From Burkholderiales bacterium (GTDB taxonomy: Bacteria; Pseudomonadota; Gammaproteobacteria; Burkholderiales; Thiobacteraceae): 64,000 nucleotides of DNA. The translations under genes and the position numbers were made by a program. The DNA is taken from positions 1 through 64,000 of the forward strand of contig JAIMAL010000013.1 of assembly GCA_023511995.1 (NCBI GenBank), written 5' to 3'. The notes beneath the pieces are model-generated. The model worked only from the letters and a program-made list of their open reading frames with translations. It was not told the DNA's origin and did no database searches. Below, piece after piece: positions 57,059 to 64,000 of this stretch (its first letter is position 1; every line of letters begins with the position of its first letter).

Positions 57059-58503
57059 ACGAGGAAATCCTCATCAACGTCACGCCCCAGGAGACCCGGG
57101 TGGCGGTCATGCAGCAGGGCGTGGTGCAGGAATTGCATATCGAGCGTGCCTTGAGCCGTGGCCTGGTGGGGAACATCTACCAGGGTCGCGTGGCACGGGT
57201 GCTGCCGGGCATGCAGTCGGCCTTCGTGGACATTGGCCTTGAGCGGGCGGCTTTCCTGCATGTGGCCGACATCTGGCATGAGACGCCGCGGGAGGGGCGC
57301 GCCATCGAAAAAATCCTGCATGAAGGGCAGACGCTGCTGGTGCAGGTGATCAAGGACCCCATCGGCACCAAAGGGGCGCGGCTGTCCACCCAGGTGAGCA
57401 TTGCCGGCCGGCTCCTCGTCTATCTGCCGCAGGAAAGCCACATTGGCATTTCCCAGCGCATCGAGGATGAGCAGGAGCGGGAGCTTCTGCGGGGAAAGCT
57501 GCAGCAACTGCTGCCGCCGGATTTGCGCGGCGGCTTCATCGTGCGCACCAGTGCGGAGACCGCCACCGATGCCGAGCTGGTCGCCGACCTCGAGTATCTG
57601 CGCCGCATATGGGAGAACATCGAGGAAAAGGCGCGCACCGCCGCGCCGCAAACCCTGCTCTATCAGGAGCTCGACCTGCCGCTTCGGGTGCTGCGGGATT
57701 TCGTCCATGATGAGACGGCACGCATCCTGGTGGATTCGCGGGAGACCTTCAACCGCATGCAAAACTTTGCCGCCGCCTATGTGGCCAATGTCCTGCCCCG
57801 CATCGAGCATTACCAGGGCGAGCGGCCGCTGTTCGATCTCTACCAGGTGGAGGCGGAGATCGAAAAGGCCCTGTCCAGAAAGGTGGAGCTCAAGTCCGGC
57901 GGTTATCTCATCATCGACCAGACGGAAGCGCTCACCACCATCGATGTCAACACGGGGGCCTTCGTCGGCGGGCGCAGCTTCGACGACACCATCTTCAAGA
58001 CCAACCTGGAAGCGGCCCATGCCATCGCCCGTCAACTGCGCCTGCGCAATCTGGGCGGCATCATCATCATCGATTTCATCGACATGGACAATGCGGACCA
58101 CAAGGCGGCGGTGCTGGAGGAATTCCGCAAGGCCCTGGCGCGCGACCGTACCCGCATGACGGTGAACGGTTTCACCGCCCTGGGTCTGGTGGAGATGACC
58201 CGCAAGCGTACGCGGGAAAGCCTCGCCCATGTGTTGTGCGAACCCTGTCCCGTCTGCCAGGGGCGGGGCGAGTTGAAGACGGCGCAGACCGTCTGCTACG
58301 AAATCCTGCGGGAGCTGCTGCGCGAGGCGCGGCAGTACAACGCGCGGGAGTTCCGCATCCTCGCCTCCCAGGCGGTGATCGATCTTTTCCTCGACGAGGA
58401 ATCGCAAAGCTTGGCCCAACTTGCCGACTTCATCGGCAAGCCCATTTCCCTCCAGGTGGAGAACCAGTACACCCAGGAGCAGTACGACATCGTCCTCATG
58501 TGA
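57055..58503 (+). CDS. rng: Ribonuclease G
   Basis: Endoribonuclease that matures the 5' end of 16S rRNA and degrades some mRNAs. 482 aa, close to E. coli RNase G (489), so not RNase E (no long C-terminal scaffold). The S1-like region ([20 protein letters not shown]) and the DNase I-like domain with catalytic Asp residues in [12 protein letters not shown] and [14 protein letters not shown] are present, as is the zinc link CPVCQGRG. maf-rng is a common gene pair. Converges on the next gene with two bases between stops. Confidence 0.97.
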   Translation: MNEEILINVTPQETRVAVMQQGVVQELHIERALSRGLVGNIYQGRVARVLPGMQSAFVDIGLERAAFLHVADIWHETPREGRAIEKILHEGQTLLVQVIKDPIGTKGARLSTQVSIAGRLLVYLPQESHIGISQRIEDEQERELLRGKLQQLLPPDLRGGFIVRTSAETATDAELVADLEYLRRIWENIEEKARTAAPQTLLYQELDLPLRVLRDFVHDETARILVDSRETFNRMQNFAAAYVANVLPRIEHYQGERPLFDLYQVEAEIEKALSRKVELKSGGYLIIDQTEALTTIDVNTGAFVGGRSFDDTIFKTNLEAAHAIARQLRLRNLGGIIIIDFIDMDNADHKAAVLEEFRKALARDRTRMTVNGFTALGLVEMTRKRTRESLAHVLCEPCPVCQGRGELKTAQTVCYEILRELLREARQYNAREFRILASQAVIDLFLDEESQSLAQLADFIGKPISLQVENQYTQEQYDIVLM

Positions 58504-58505
58504 GG

Positions 58506-59258
58506 CTAGCGCGGCGTAAGTTCCCGCTCGAGCCGCAGGGCAAGCGCCTCATCTTCACCCTGCTCTACCGCGGGCGCCGGGGGTGGGGCGGGGGCGCGGT
58601 GGACGATGGGCGCAGGCGGGCTCTCCGCGGGGGGCACGGTGACGGGTTCGCCCCGCAGCCAATAATAGATGAGCCCGCCACCCCCCAGCACGAGGAGAGT
58701 CACCGTCGGCCAGAAGGGATTGGCGAAAAAGCCGCGGCGGCTCAATGCGAGCTGATGGGTGACACGCTGGCGCAGGGCGGCAAGCCGGCGGGCGGCAAGC
58801 CGGCGCAAAAGCCGCGGCGTGCCGGCGAGAACGATGCCCACCGGATAGTTGCTGATCTGGCGAATGGCTTCCAGCGTGGCATCCTCGTAGGCGTCGGCCG
58901 CTTCGCACAGCAGCACGAAGCGCCCCTTGGGTGCGGGTAGCAGCAGGCGCTCACCCACCCGCGCCGCCACGGGCAGGGCGCCCTTCGCCGGCAGATGGAG
59001 CTGGGCGGCGAGCGATGCGTAAAAGGCCTCGGGATCGAGGGGCGACTTGATGCGCAGCAGGGTGGAGCGTTTGCTGATGCCGTGGCAGAGATCCGCCAGG
59101 AAACCGCTCATGCGCCCATCCCACTTGCCCGTGACCACCACGATCTGCCGGTCCTGGGCGAGCAGGGCGGCCAGTCCGTCGGCGATACTGGGGGGGATGT
59201 CCTGCTCGAAGGCATGGGTGGAAAGCAGCGCCTTGAGTTCGGTGGTGGCGAGATTCAC
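58506..59258 (-). CDS. DamX/ExeA-like single-pass membrane protein with decayed P-loop
   Basis: 250 aa from GTG 59258, which overlaps the dgt-like stop (GTGA). Residues 1-165 resemble the AAA+ domain of ExeA/DamX proteins (ILHxD-type beta strand [41 protein letters not shown]), but the P-loop Lys is missing and Walker B is weak. A membrane helix (about 185-200) is followed by a Pro-rich tail without a recognisable SPOR domain. Its position after aroK-aroB matches damX, a division-related gene in enterics. Confidence 0.75.
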   Translation of the reverse strand: MNLATTELKALLSTHAFEQDIPPSIADGLAALLAQDRQIVVVTGKWDGRMSGFLADLCHGISKRSTLLRIKSPLDPEAFYASLAAQLHLPAKGALPVAARVGERLLLPAPKGRFVLLCEAADAYEDATLEAIRQISNYPVGIVLAGTPRLLRRLAARRLAALRQRVTHQLALSRRGFFANPFWPTVTLLVLGGGGLIYYWLRGEPVTVPPAESPPAPIVHRAPAPPPAPAVEQGEDEALALRLERELTPR

Positions 59259-60394
59259 AGGGCCTCCACGGAGAAGAGGCGGTGATATTCCTTGATCGCG
59301 TAACGGTCGGTCATGCCGGCGATGTAATCGGCAATGGTGCGCGCCTTGTCGGCACGCGCCTTGCGCTGATACTCGGGGGGCAAAAGCCGCGGATCCTCCA
59401 TGAAGGCCTCGAAAAGGGACCGGATGATGCGGCGCGCCTTGCTACTCATGCGGTTGACGCGATAGTGCTGGTAGAGATGGGTGCGCAGGAACTGTTTGAG
59501 TTCCTGCTGCTCGGCGCGGATGCGTGGCGAGAAACCGATCAGGGGCGGCAGGGCACGCACGGCCTCGATGGAATCGGGGCGCGCCTCGGCGATGTTGCGG
59601 CTGCTGTTTTCCACCAGATCGAGGATCAGGGTGTTGATCATGCGGCGCACCGTCTCGTGGATGACGCGCCGGCCGGCCAGTGAAGGATAGAGGCGTTTCA
59701 CCTCGTCGAGATGGCGGGCGAAGACCGTGACTTCCGCAAGCTGTTCCAGGGTGATGAGACCGGATCGCAGCCCGTCGTCCACATCGTGGTTGTTGTAGGC
59801 GATTTCATCGGCAAGGTTCGCCACCTGGGCTTCCAGCGAAGGCTGGCGGTTGTTGAGGAAACGCTCCCCCAATTCCCCCAGCTCCCGCGCCTTGGCCGGC
59901 GAGCAGTGTTTGAGGATGCCTTCCCGCGTCTCGAAGGTGAGATTGAGGCCGTCGAATTCCGCGTAGCGTTCTTCCAGCACGTCCACCACCCGCAGCGACT
60001 GCAGGTTGTGCTCGAAGCCGCCAAAATCCCGCATGCAGGCGTTGAGGGCATCCTGGCCGGTATGGCCGAAGGGCGTATGCCCCAGGTCATGGGCGAGGGC
60101 AATGGCCTCCACCAGGTCCTCGTCCAGGCGCAGGCTGCGGGCGATGGCCCGGCCGATCTGGGCCACCTCCAGGCTGTGGGTGAGGCGGGTGCGGAAGAGA
60201 TCCCCCTCGTGGTTGACGAAGACCTGGGTTTTGTATTCCAGGCGGCGGAAGGCGGTGGAATGGATGATGCGGTCCCGGTCCCGCTGGAACTCGGTGCGGC
60301 CCACCGGGGGCGGCTCACGATGGCGCCGGCCGCGGCTTTTTTCCGGATGCGCGGCGTAGGGCGCCCTGTGCTCGCGGTCAGACGGCAGCGACAT
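59255..60394 (-). CDS. dGTP triphosphohydrolase-like HD-domain protein
   Basis: 379 aa. HD residues appear in [19 protein letters not shown] and [19 protein letters not shown] with further His/Asp in [17 protein letters not shown], the pattern of dGTPases (deoxyguanosinetriphosphate triphosphohydrolase-like), which lower dNTP pools. The typical N-terminal [22 protein letters not shown] is present. Its 5' end overlaps aroB by 17 bases. Whether it prefers dGTP is not decidable here. Confidence 0.93.
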   Translation of the reverse strand: MSLPSDREHRAPYAAHPEKSRGRRHREPPPVGRTEFQRDRDRIIHSTAFRRLEYKTQVFVNHEGDLFRTRLTHSLEVAQIGRAIARSLRLDEDLVEAIALAHDLGHTPFGHTGQDALNACMRDFGGFEHNLQSLRVVDVLEERYAEFDGLNLTFETREGILKHCSPAKARELGELGERFLNNRQPSLEAQVANLADEIAYNNHDVDDGLRSGLITLEQLAEVTVFARHLDEVKRLYPSLAGRRVIHETVRRMINTLILDLVENSSRNIAEARPDSIEAVRALPPLIGFSPRIRAEQQELKQFLRTHLYQHYRVNRMSSKARRIIRSLFEAFMEDPRLLPPEYQRKARADKARTIADYIAGMTDRYAIKEYHRLFSVEAL

Positions 60395-61466
60395 GCGTGG
60401 TCAGGGTTTGCCGCAACAGCGCCTCGGGCACATCCGCGGTCACCACGGCCTCGCCCAGCCGGCGCAGGAGAACGAAACGGATGCGCCCGCCTTCGACTTT
60501 CTTGTCCAGCCCCATGAGGTCGAGGTAACGGTCGAAGCCCAGATCGGGCGCCTGGTCCGGCAGCCGGGCCCGTCGCACCAAGCCCCGCACCCTTTCCACG
60601 TCGCTTTCCGCAAGCCAGCCAAGGCGCATGGACAAATCCGCCGCCAGCACCATGCCCGCCGCCACCGCCTCGCCATGGAGCCAGACACCGAAACCGAGGC
60701 CCGCCTCGATGGCATGGCCAAAGGTGTGGCCGAGGTTGAGGATGGCCCTAAGTCCCCCTTCCCGCTCGTCCGCGGCGACCACTTCCGCCTTGTTGCGACA
60801 AGAGCGCAGGATGGCGAAGGTGAGTGCCTCGGCATCGCGGGCAAGGAGCCGCTCCATGTTAGCCTCCAGCCAGGCGAAAAACTCCCCGTCGCGGATCAAC
60901 CCGTATTTGATGACCTCGGCGAGTCCGGCGGAGAGCTCCCGGTCGGGGAGGGTGGAAAGGGTGTCGGTGTCGGCGAGCACCAGCCGCGGCTGATAAAAGG
61001 CACCGATCATGTTTTTGCCCAGGGGATGGTTGATGCCGGTCTTGCCACCCACCGAGGAATCCACCTGGGCAAGCAGCGTCGTCGGCACCTGGATGAAGGG
61101 CACGCCGCGCAAATAAGTGGCCGCGGCAAAGCCCGTGAGATCACCGATGACGCCGCCCCCCAGGGCGATCAGCGTGCTTTTGCGCTCCATGCGGGCACCC
61201 AGCAGCGCATCGTAGATGCGGCCCAGGGTTTCCATGTTTTTGTATTGCTCTCCATCCGGCAGCACGATGGGGAGCACCTCCACCCCCGCCCCCGTGAGGG
61301 TGTCGCGCAGGGTGTCAAGCCAGAGAGGACCGACGGTGGTGTTGGTCACCACCGCCACACGGGGCAGCGCAAGATGGGGCAGGATCAGGCTCGCCTCGCG
61401 TAAAAGGCGGCTACCCACGTGGATGGGATAGCTGCGCTCGCCAAGTTCAACGGTGAGGGTTTGCAT
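60378..61466 (-). CDS. aroB: 3-dehydroquinate synthase
   Basis: Second step of the shikimate pathway, NAD and metal dependent. 362 aa (E. coli 362) from ATG 61466, [15 protein letters not shown]. Motifs: [51 protein letters not shown] and [12 protein letters not shown] with metal-binding His. The 5' end overlaps aroK by 20 bases. Confidence 0.98.
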   Translation of the reverse strand: MQTLTVELGERSYPIHVGSRLLREASLILPHLALPRVAVVTNTTVGPLWLDTLRDTLTGAGVEVLPIVLPDGEQYKNMETLGRIYDALLGARMERKSTLIALGGGVIGDLTGFAAATYLRGVPFIQVPTTLLAQVDSSVGGKTGINHPLGKNMIGAFYQPRLVLADTDTLSTLPDRELSAGLAEVIKYGLIRDGEFFAWLEANMERLLARDAEALTFAILRSCRNKAEVVAADEREGGLRAILNLGHTFGHAIEAGLGFGVWLHGEAVAAGMVLAADLSMRLGWLAESDVERVRGLVRRARLPDQAPDLGFDRYLDLMGLDKKVEGGRIRFVLLRRLGEAVVTADVPEALLRQTLTTHVAAV

Positions 61467-62001
61467 GGCTGGCCTTGCCGGCTGACGCGGTGAAGGCGGC
61501 GAGCCGGTCTTCGATTTCCCGCACCACCTGGTGCACGCTTTGGCGACCGGAGGTGACGATGATGTCGGCAATCTCCCGGTAGAGGGGGTCCCGCTGCCGG
61601 TGGAGTTCCTCGAGCTTCAGACGGGGGTCATGGGTTTGCAGCAGTGGTCGATTCCGGTCGTGGCGGGTGCGCTGCACCAGATCGTCCACACTGGCATCGA
61701 GATAGACGACGATGCCATGGCGGGCGAGGGCGGCCCGGTTTTCCGGACGCAGCACTGCCCCGCCCCCGGTGGCAAGGACGATGTTGTCGCGGGTGACCAG
61801 TTCGGCCAGAAGCTTCGCCTCCCTGTCGCGAAAGCCCGCCTCCCCCTCCAGTTCGAAAATCAGCGGAATGCTCACACCGGTGCGGGCTTCCAGTTCGTGA
61901 TCGGCATCGATGAAGGTTTTGTGGAGGCGGCGGGCGAGAAGACGACCCACCGTCGTCTTGCCGGCACCCATCAGGCCCACGAGAAACACATTCCCCGTCA
62001 T
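61447..62001 (-). CDS. aroK: Shikimate kinase
   Basis: Phosphorylates shikimate. From ATG 62001 the product is 184 aa. P-loop [11 protein letters not shown] near residue 10, shikimate-binding [11 protein letters not shown] and GGGAVL, and a lid region with RNRPLL are intact. I prefer 62001 because GGTGGA lies five bases upstream, and because a -10-like TAGAAT (62035-62030) overlaps the more distal ATG at 62031, which would then lie before the transcript start. Coupled to aroB. Confidence 0.95.
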   Translation of the reverse strand: MTGNVFLVGLMGAGKTTVGRLLARRLHKTFIDADHELEARTGVSIPLIFELEGEAGFRDREAKLLAELVTRDNIVLATGGGAVLRPENRAALARHGIVVYLDASVDDLVQRTRHDRNRPLLQTHDPRLKLEELHRQRDPLYREIADIIVTSGRQSVHQVVREIEDRLAAFTASAGKASHANPHR

Positions 62002-62029
62002 TTTTCCACCGGTTTGAAACATGACGGGC

Positions 62030-62035
62030 ATTCTA
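62030..62035 (-). promoter_or_regulatory. Possible -10 element for aroK-aroB
   Basis: TAGAAT on the minus strand (62035-62030), 5/6 to consensus. No good -35 at 16-18 bases: the heptamer repeats lie there. Positions transcription to start near 62022. Confidence 0.35.
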
Positions 62036-62049
62036 GCGGAAATCGGGCG

Positions 62050-62091
62050 GCAGGGCTCAGGGGTCAGGGATCAGGATTCAGGAATCAGAAA
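62050..62091 (+). repeat. Heptamer tandem repeat (TCAGGRN)
   Basis: Five exact-period units: TCAGGGG (62057), TCAGGGA (62064), TCAGGAT (62071), TCAGGAA (62078), TCAGAAA (62085), preceded by a degenerate GCAGGGC (62050). On the pilQ-aroK strand it reads as (CCTGANC)n. Lies between the pilQ terminator and the aroK start. Confidence 0.85.
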
Positions 62092-62112
62092 AGGGGGCGA
62101 CGCGCTCGCCCC
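62085..62112 (-). terminator. Intrinsic terminator downstream of pilQ
   Basis: Read on the minus strand: GGGGCGA (62112-62106), loop GCGCG, TCGCCCC (62100-62094), then CTTTTCT. The last heptamer repeat supplies part of the T-run. A second, T-less hairpin GGAAGCCGG/CCGGCTTCC (62157-62182) lies three bases after the pilQ stop. Confidence 0.6.
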
Positions 62113-62185
62113 TGCCTTTTCGGTGGAGCCGGGAGGCGGCTTAAAGCGGTAGCCGGGGAAGCCGGCGGCCACACCGGCTTCCGCT

Positions 62186-64000
62186 TCAGCGCAGATTCAG
62201 GCTTTCCTTGAGGATGCGGGGGGTGACGAAGATGAGCAGCTCGGTCTTGTTGTCCTGTTTGCTGGTGTTGCGGAAGAGATGCCCCAGTACTGGAATGTCG
62301 CCGAAGAAGGGCACCTTGGACACCCGTTCCGATTCGTCTTGGGTGTAGATGCCCCCGATGGCCACGGTGCCCCCGTTTTCCACCAGCACCTGGGTGCTAA
62401 TCTGTTTGGTGTCGATGGGCGGCACGCCGGCCACGATGCGGTCGAAATTGGGAGAGTCCTTGTTGACCTTGATGTCCATGATCACGTTGTCATCGGGCGT
62501 GATCTGGGGTTTCACCTTGAGCGACAGGACGGCCTTCTTGAACTGCACCGCTGTCGCACCGCTGCTGGTGGCCTGCTGGTAGGCGATTTCCGTACCCTGT
62601 TCGATGGTGGCCTCCACCTGGTCGGCGGTGACCACACGGGGATTGGAAATGATCTTGCCGCGGCCGTCGGACTGCAGCGCGGTGAGCTCCAGGTTGAGGA
62701 AGCGCGCCACCCCGGAACGGAAGAGGGTGATAGCGATACTGCCCGGATTGAAGCCCGCCACCTTGGGGGCAGCGAGGTTCACGTTGAGGAACTGGGGTAC
62801 CGTGGGGGCATCGGTGATCTGACCCGTATGGTAGCCGGTGTCCTCGAAGCTCCCGCCCGGGGTCAGCCGCGTTTTGCCACCGCTGGAGACGGGCCAGCCC
62901 TGACCCGTCTGATCATGGATACCCAGCCGTGCCCCCAGGTTCTTCACGAAACTGTCCTGGGCCTCGACGATGCGCGACTCGATCATGACCTGTTTCACCG
63001 GCACGTCCACCTGTTCGATGAGGCGGCGGATTTCCTCCATCTTGGTGGGCGTGTCCTGGATGAAGAGGGTGTTGGTGCGCGGGTCGATCACCGCGCTGCC
63101 CCGTTTGGACAGGATGCGCTGCTTTTCGTCGGTGAGCACCTTGACGAAATTCTCCGCCCGCTGGAAGCGCAGGTGGAAGGTTTCGGTGTGCAGCGGCTCC
63201 AGATCGAGGATCTGCTGTTTGGCCTCCAGCTCCAGCTTCTCCTTGGTGGCGAGCTCATCGGCAGGGGCGATCCAGATCACGTTGCCATTCTTGCGCATGG
63301 CGAGCCCCCGGCTTTGCAGGATGATGTCCAGGGCTTGATCCCAGGGCACATCCTTGAGTCGCAGGGTGAGGTTGCCGGTGACGGTATCGCTGGTGATGAT
63401 GTTGAGGCCGGTGAAATCGGCGATGACCTGCAAAACGGCGCGCACTTCCACGTTCTGGAAGTTGAGGGAGAGCTTCTCCCCGGTGTAGCGCTTGCCCCGC
63501 ACCAGGCGCGCCGGATCCTCCTGGACCGGTTTGATGTCGACGATGAATTGGCGGTCAGTCTGGTAGGCGGAATGCTCCCATTCCCCCTTGGGTTCGACGA
63601 CGATGCGCGCCGTGCTGCCCTGCTGGAAAGTATCCACGGTGAGCACCGGGGTGCCGAAGTCCGTGACATCCATGCGCCGCTCCAGGTTCTTCGGCACCGT
63701 GGTGTTGAGGAGGTCGATGACGAGGTTCTTGCCCTGTTGGCGGATGTCGATGCCCACGTTGGCATCGGAAAGATCAATGACCACCCGGCCTTCGCCATTG
63801 CGGCCGCGGCGGAAGTCCACGTCGCGCACGCTGTGGGGGCTGCCGCCGCGGTCCTCGGCAAAATGGGTGGTGCGCGCCGCCACGGTGGCGGAGGGGCCCA
63901 CCCCCTGCAGGGCGATGACCAGGGTCTTGCCCTCGATGGTGGTGTCATAGGGCGTGTTGCGGGAAAGATTCAGCACCAGCCGCGTCTTTTTGCCGGACTG
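62186..64000 (-). CDS. pilQ: Type IV pilus secretin PilQ (5' end cut by window)
   Basis: Outer-membrane secretin through which type IV pili and, in competent species, DNA pass. 604 codons are visible; the frame continues off the right edge, so the N-terminal signal and first AMIN domain are missing. A second AMIN-like region (about 63500-63980) precedes the secretin N0/N1 domains (NFQNVEVRAVLQVIADFTG, FHLRFQRAENFVKVL, GSAVIDPRTNTLFIQDTP). The C-terminal beta-barrel secretin core follows (VQFKKAVLSLKVKPQITPD, VLVENGGTVAIGGIY, VPFFGDIPVLGHLFRN). pilQ-aroK-aroB is the conserved order. Confidence 0.97.
   Translation of the reverse strand, partial: QSGKKTRLVLNLSRNTPYDTTIEGKTLVIALQGVGPSATVAARTTHFAEDRGGSPHSVRDVDFRRGRNGEGRVVIDLSDANVGIDIRQQGKNLVIDLLNTTVPKNLERRMDVTDFGTPVLTVDTFQQGSTARIVVEPKGEWEHSAYQTDRQFIVDIKPVQEDPARLVRGKRYTGEKLSLNFQNVEVRAVLQVIADFTGLNIITSDTVTGNLTLRLKDVPWDQALDIILQSRGLAMRKNGNVIWIAPADELATKEKLELEAKQQILDLEPLHTETFHLRFQRAENFVKVLTDEKQRILSKRGSAVIDPRTNTLFIQDTPTKMEEIRRLIEQVDVPVKQVMIESRIVEAQDSFVKNLGARLGIHDQTGQGWPVSSGGKTRLTPGGSFEDTGYHTGQITDAPTVPQFLNVNLAAPKVAGFNPGSIAITLFRSGVARFLNLELTALQSDGRGKIISNPRVVTADQVEATIEQGTEIAYQQATSSGATAVQFKKAVLSLKVKPQITPDDNVIMDIKVNKDSPNFDRIVAGVPPIDTKQISTQVLVENGGTVAIGGIYTQDESERVSKVPFFGDIPVLGHLFRNTSKQDNKTELLIFVTPRILKESLNLR

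Overview
The window is a contiguous piece of a high-G+C bacterial chromosome around its replication origin. Gene order and protein families point to a betaproteobacterium: rpmH-rnpA-yidD-yidC-mnmE on one side of dnaA-dnaN-gyrB on the other, dusB-fis, the rsmB-DUF4390-NtrY/NtrX-like block, and aroK-aroB beside pilQ. A class I phosphoribulokinase with its own strong promoter, a small class I cytochrome c and a DsrE-type lipoprotein make a chemolithoautotroph plausible. That lifestyle is an inference: no RuBisCO or sulfur-oxidation operon is in view.

Layout. 1-3702 (minus): mnmE (cut at the left edge), yidC, yidD, rnpA, rpmH. 3703-9079: divergent rpmH/dnaA promoters with a perfect DnaA box, dnaA, a candidate origin, dnaN, a perfect parS site and gyrB. 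9087-14382 (minus): topA, smg, dprA and a LysM protein. 14508-21286 (plus): def, fmt, a possible htpX remnant, rsmB, a DUF4390 protein, an NtrY-like kinase and an NtrX-like regulator with a decayed ATPase domain. 21314-25497: an AhpD-like/Rieske fusion, phosphoribulokinase, a DUF2784 protein and uvrD. 25572-28462 (minus): a membrane protein, thrB, a DUF2782 protein and a LOG-family protein. 28477-37144 (plus): polA, dusB-fis-purH-purD, hemF and a CDP-alcohol phosphatidyltransferase. 37124-46125 (minus): a GGDEF/EAL receptor coupled to a lipoprotein solute-binding protein, a cytochrome c, and a tightly overlapping ilvD / exported protein / TlpA / methyltransferase operon. 46227-48800: lgt, a DsrE lipoprotein, tRNA-Ala(CGC), a 355-base non-coding stretch that folds well, an HU-family protein and a TPR protein. 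48837-58503 (plus): leuS-lptE-holA, then proA-nadD-rsfS-rlmH-DUF2238-maf-rng. 58506-64000 (minus): a DamX-like protein, a dGTPase-like HD protein, aroB, aroK and pilQ (cut at the right edge).

Most of the content is housekeeping: replication initiation and segregation, topology control, tRNA and rRNA modification, membrane insertion, outer-membrane assembly, and purine, heme, shikimate, proline, threonine, branched-chain and NAD synthesis. I see no insertion sequence, prophage, CRISPR array, rRNA operon or defence island. The items most worth a second look are the degenerate NtrX-like regulator, the solute-binding-protein/c-di-GMP gene pair without transporter partners, the cysteine-free AhpD-like domain fused to a Rieske domain next to phosphoribulokinase, the candidate structured RNA after tRNA-Ala, and the parS site in the dnaN-gyrB gap.
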